DNA of 42,642 nt from Hyphomicrobiales bacterium. Its GTDB lineage: Bacteria > Pseudomonadota > Alphaproteobacteria > Rhizobiales > JAJFHC01. The notes below the pieces were generated by a model. It had not been told where the DNA came from, searched no databases, and saw nothing but the letters and a program-made list of their open reading frames with translations. Positions 42,638 to 42,642 of the stretch are shown piece after piece. Numbering within the stretch: position 1 is the stretch's first letter; every line of letters starts with the position of its first letter. The position numbers were made by a program, and so were the translations under genes. Where the stretch lies: assembly GCA_021775835.1 (NCBI GenBank), contig JAJFHC010000032.1, positions 1 through 42,642 on the forward strand, given 5' to 3'.

Positions 42638-42642
42638 ATGTT
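42638..42642 (+). CDS. Possible start of a further gene, cut by the window
   Basis: ATG at 42638 follows a well-placed AGGAGACCACA ribosome site. Only five bases of the gene are visible, so nothing can be said of its product. Confidence 0.3.

Noticed and set aside
1..42642. CRISPR arrays, rRNA genes and riboswitches
   Set aside because: No regularly spaced repeats, rRNA-like sequence or recognisable riboswitch cores were seen.

Overview
The window looks like chromosomal DNA of an alphaproteobacterium, probably Hyphomicrobiales or a near relative. The support is a phasin, a CC0125/CC1285-type lipoprotein, an HPF/RaiA protein fused to a cold-shock domain, an SDR-type threonine dehydrogenase beside KBL, and GC-rich codon use. 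No rRNA, tRNA or CRISPR array was seen, and the species cannot be named from sequence alone.

Layout. Positions 1-690 hold the tail of a membrane protein and a degenerate cold-shock-domain gene. Positions 690-35361 form one coherent stress and energy island: UspA, Hsp20, a DUF5765-type membrane protein, a GroEL/beta-CASP nuclease/threonine dehydrogenase/KBL operon, NfeD-slipin, cytochrome c with a zinc alcohol dehydrogenase, a DASS carboxylate transporter, a bacterioferritin-like protein, an acyl-CoA synthetase with a cation/proton antiporter, a branched-chain 2-oxoacid dehydrogenase operon with an amino-acid dehydrogenase, an archaeal-type S-adenosylmethionine synthetase with HPF-CSD, a protein-repair methyltransferase broken by an in-frame TAG, a helix-hairpin-helix protein, a second Usp, a phasin, a P-type cation ATPase, and a divergent ATP-grasp / glutamine-amidotransferase pair. 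From about 35362 to the end the character changes: a lipoprotein, a nuclease remnant, a Rap1a-like gene cut by a complete IS66-family element, gene remnants, an AT-rich GNAT acetyltransferase, small hypotheticals and a DUF2971 gene.

The main result is regulatory. Fifteen copies of a 14-bp palindrome, TTGAY-N4-RTCAA (12 perfect at the eight outer bases, three with one change), sit in front of nearly every transcription unit of the island, mostly 60-110 bp from the start codon, and I saw none in the flanking regions. This is the form of a CRP/FNR-superfamily operator (FNR/FixK/DNR type). No regulator of that family is encoded in the window. It implies that chaperones, ribosome hibernation, iron storage, granule proteins, cation pumping, and threonine and branched-chain amino-acid breakdown are switched on together, plausibly under low oxygen, nitric oxide or another redox signal. 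The boxes also help choose start codons for groEL, the acyl-CoA synthetase, the P-type ATPase and the ATP-grasp gene.
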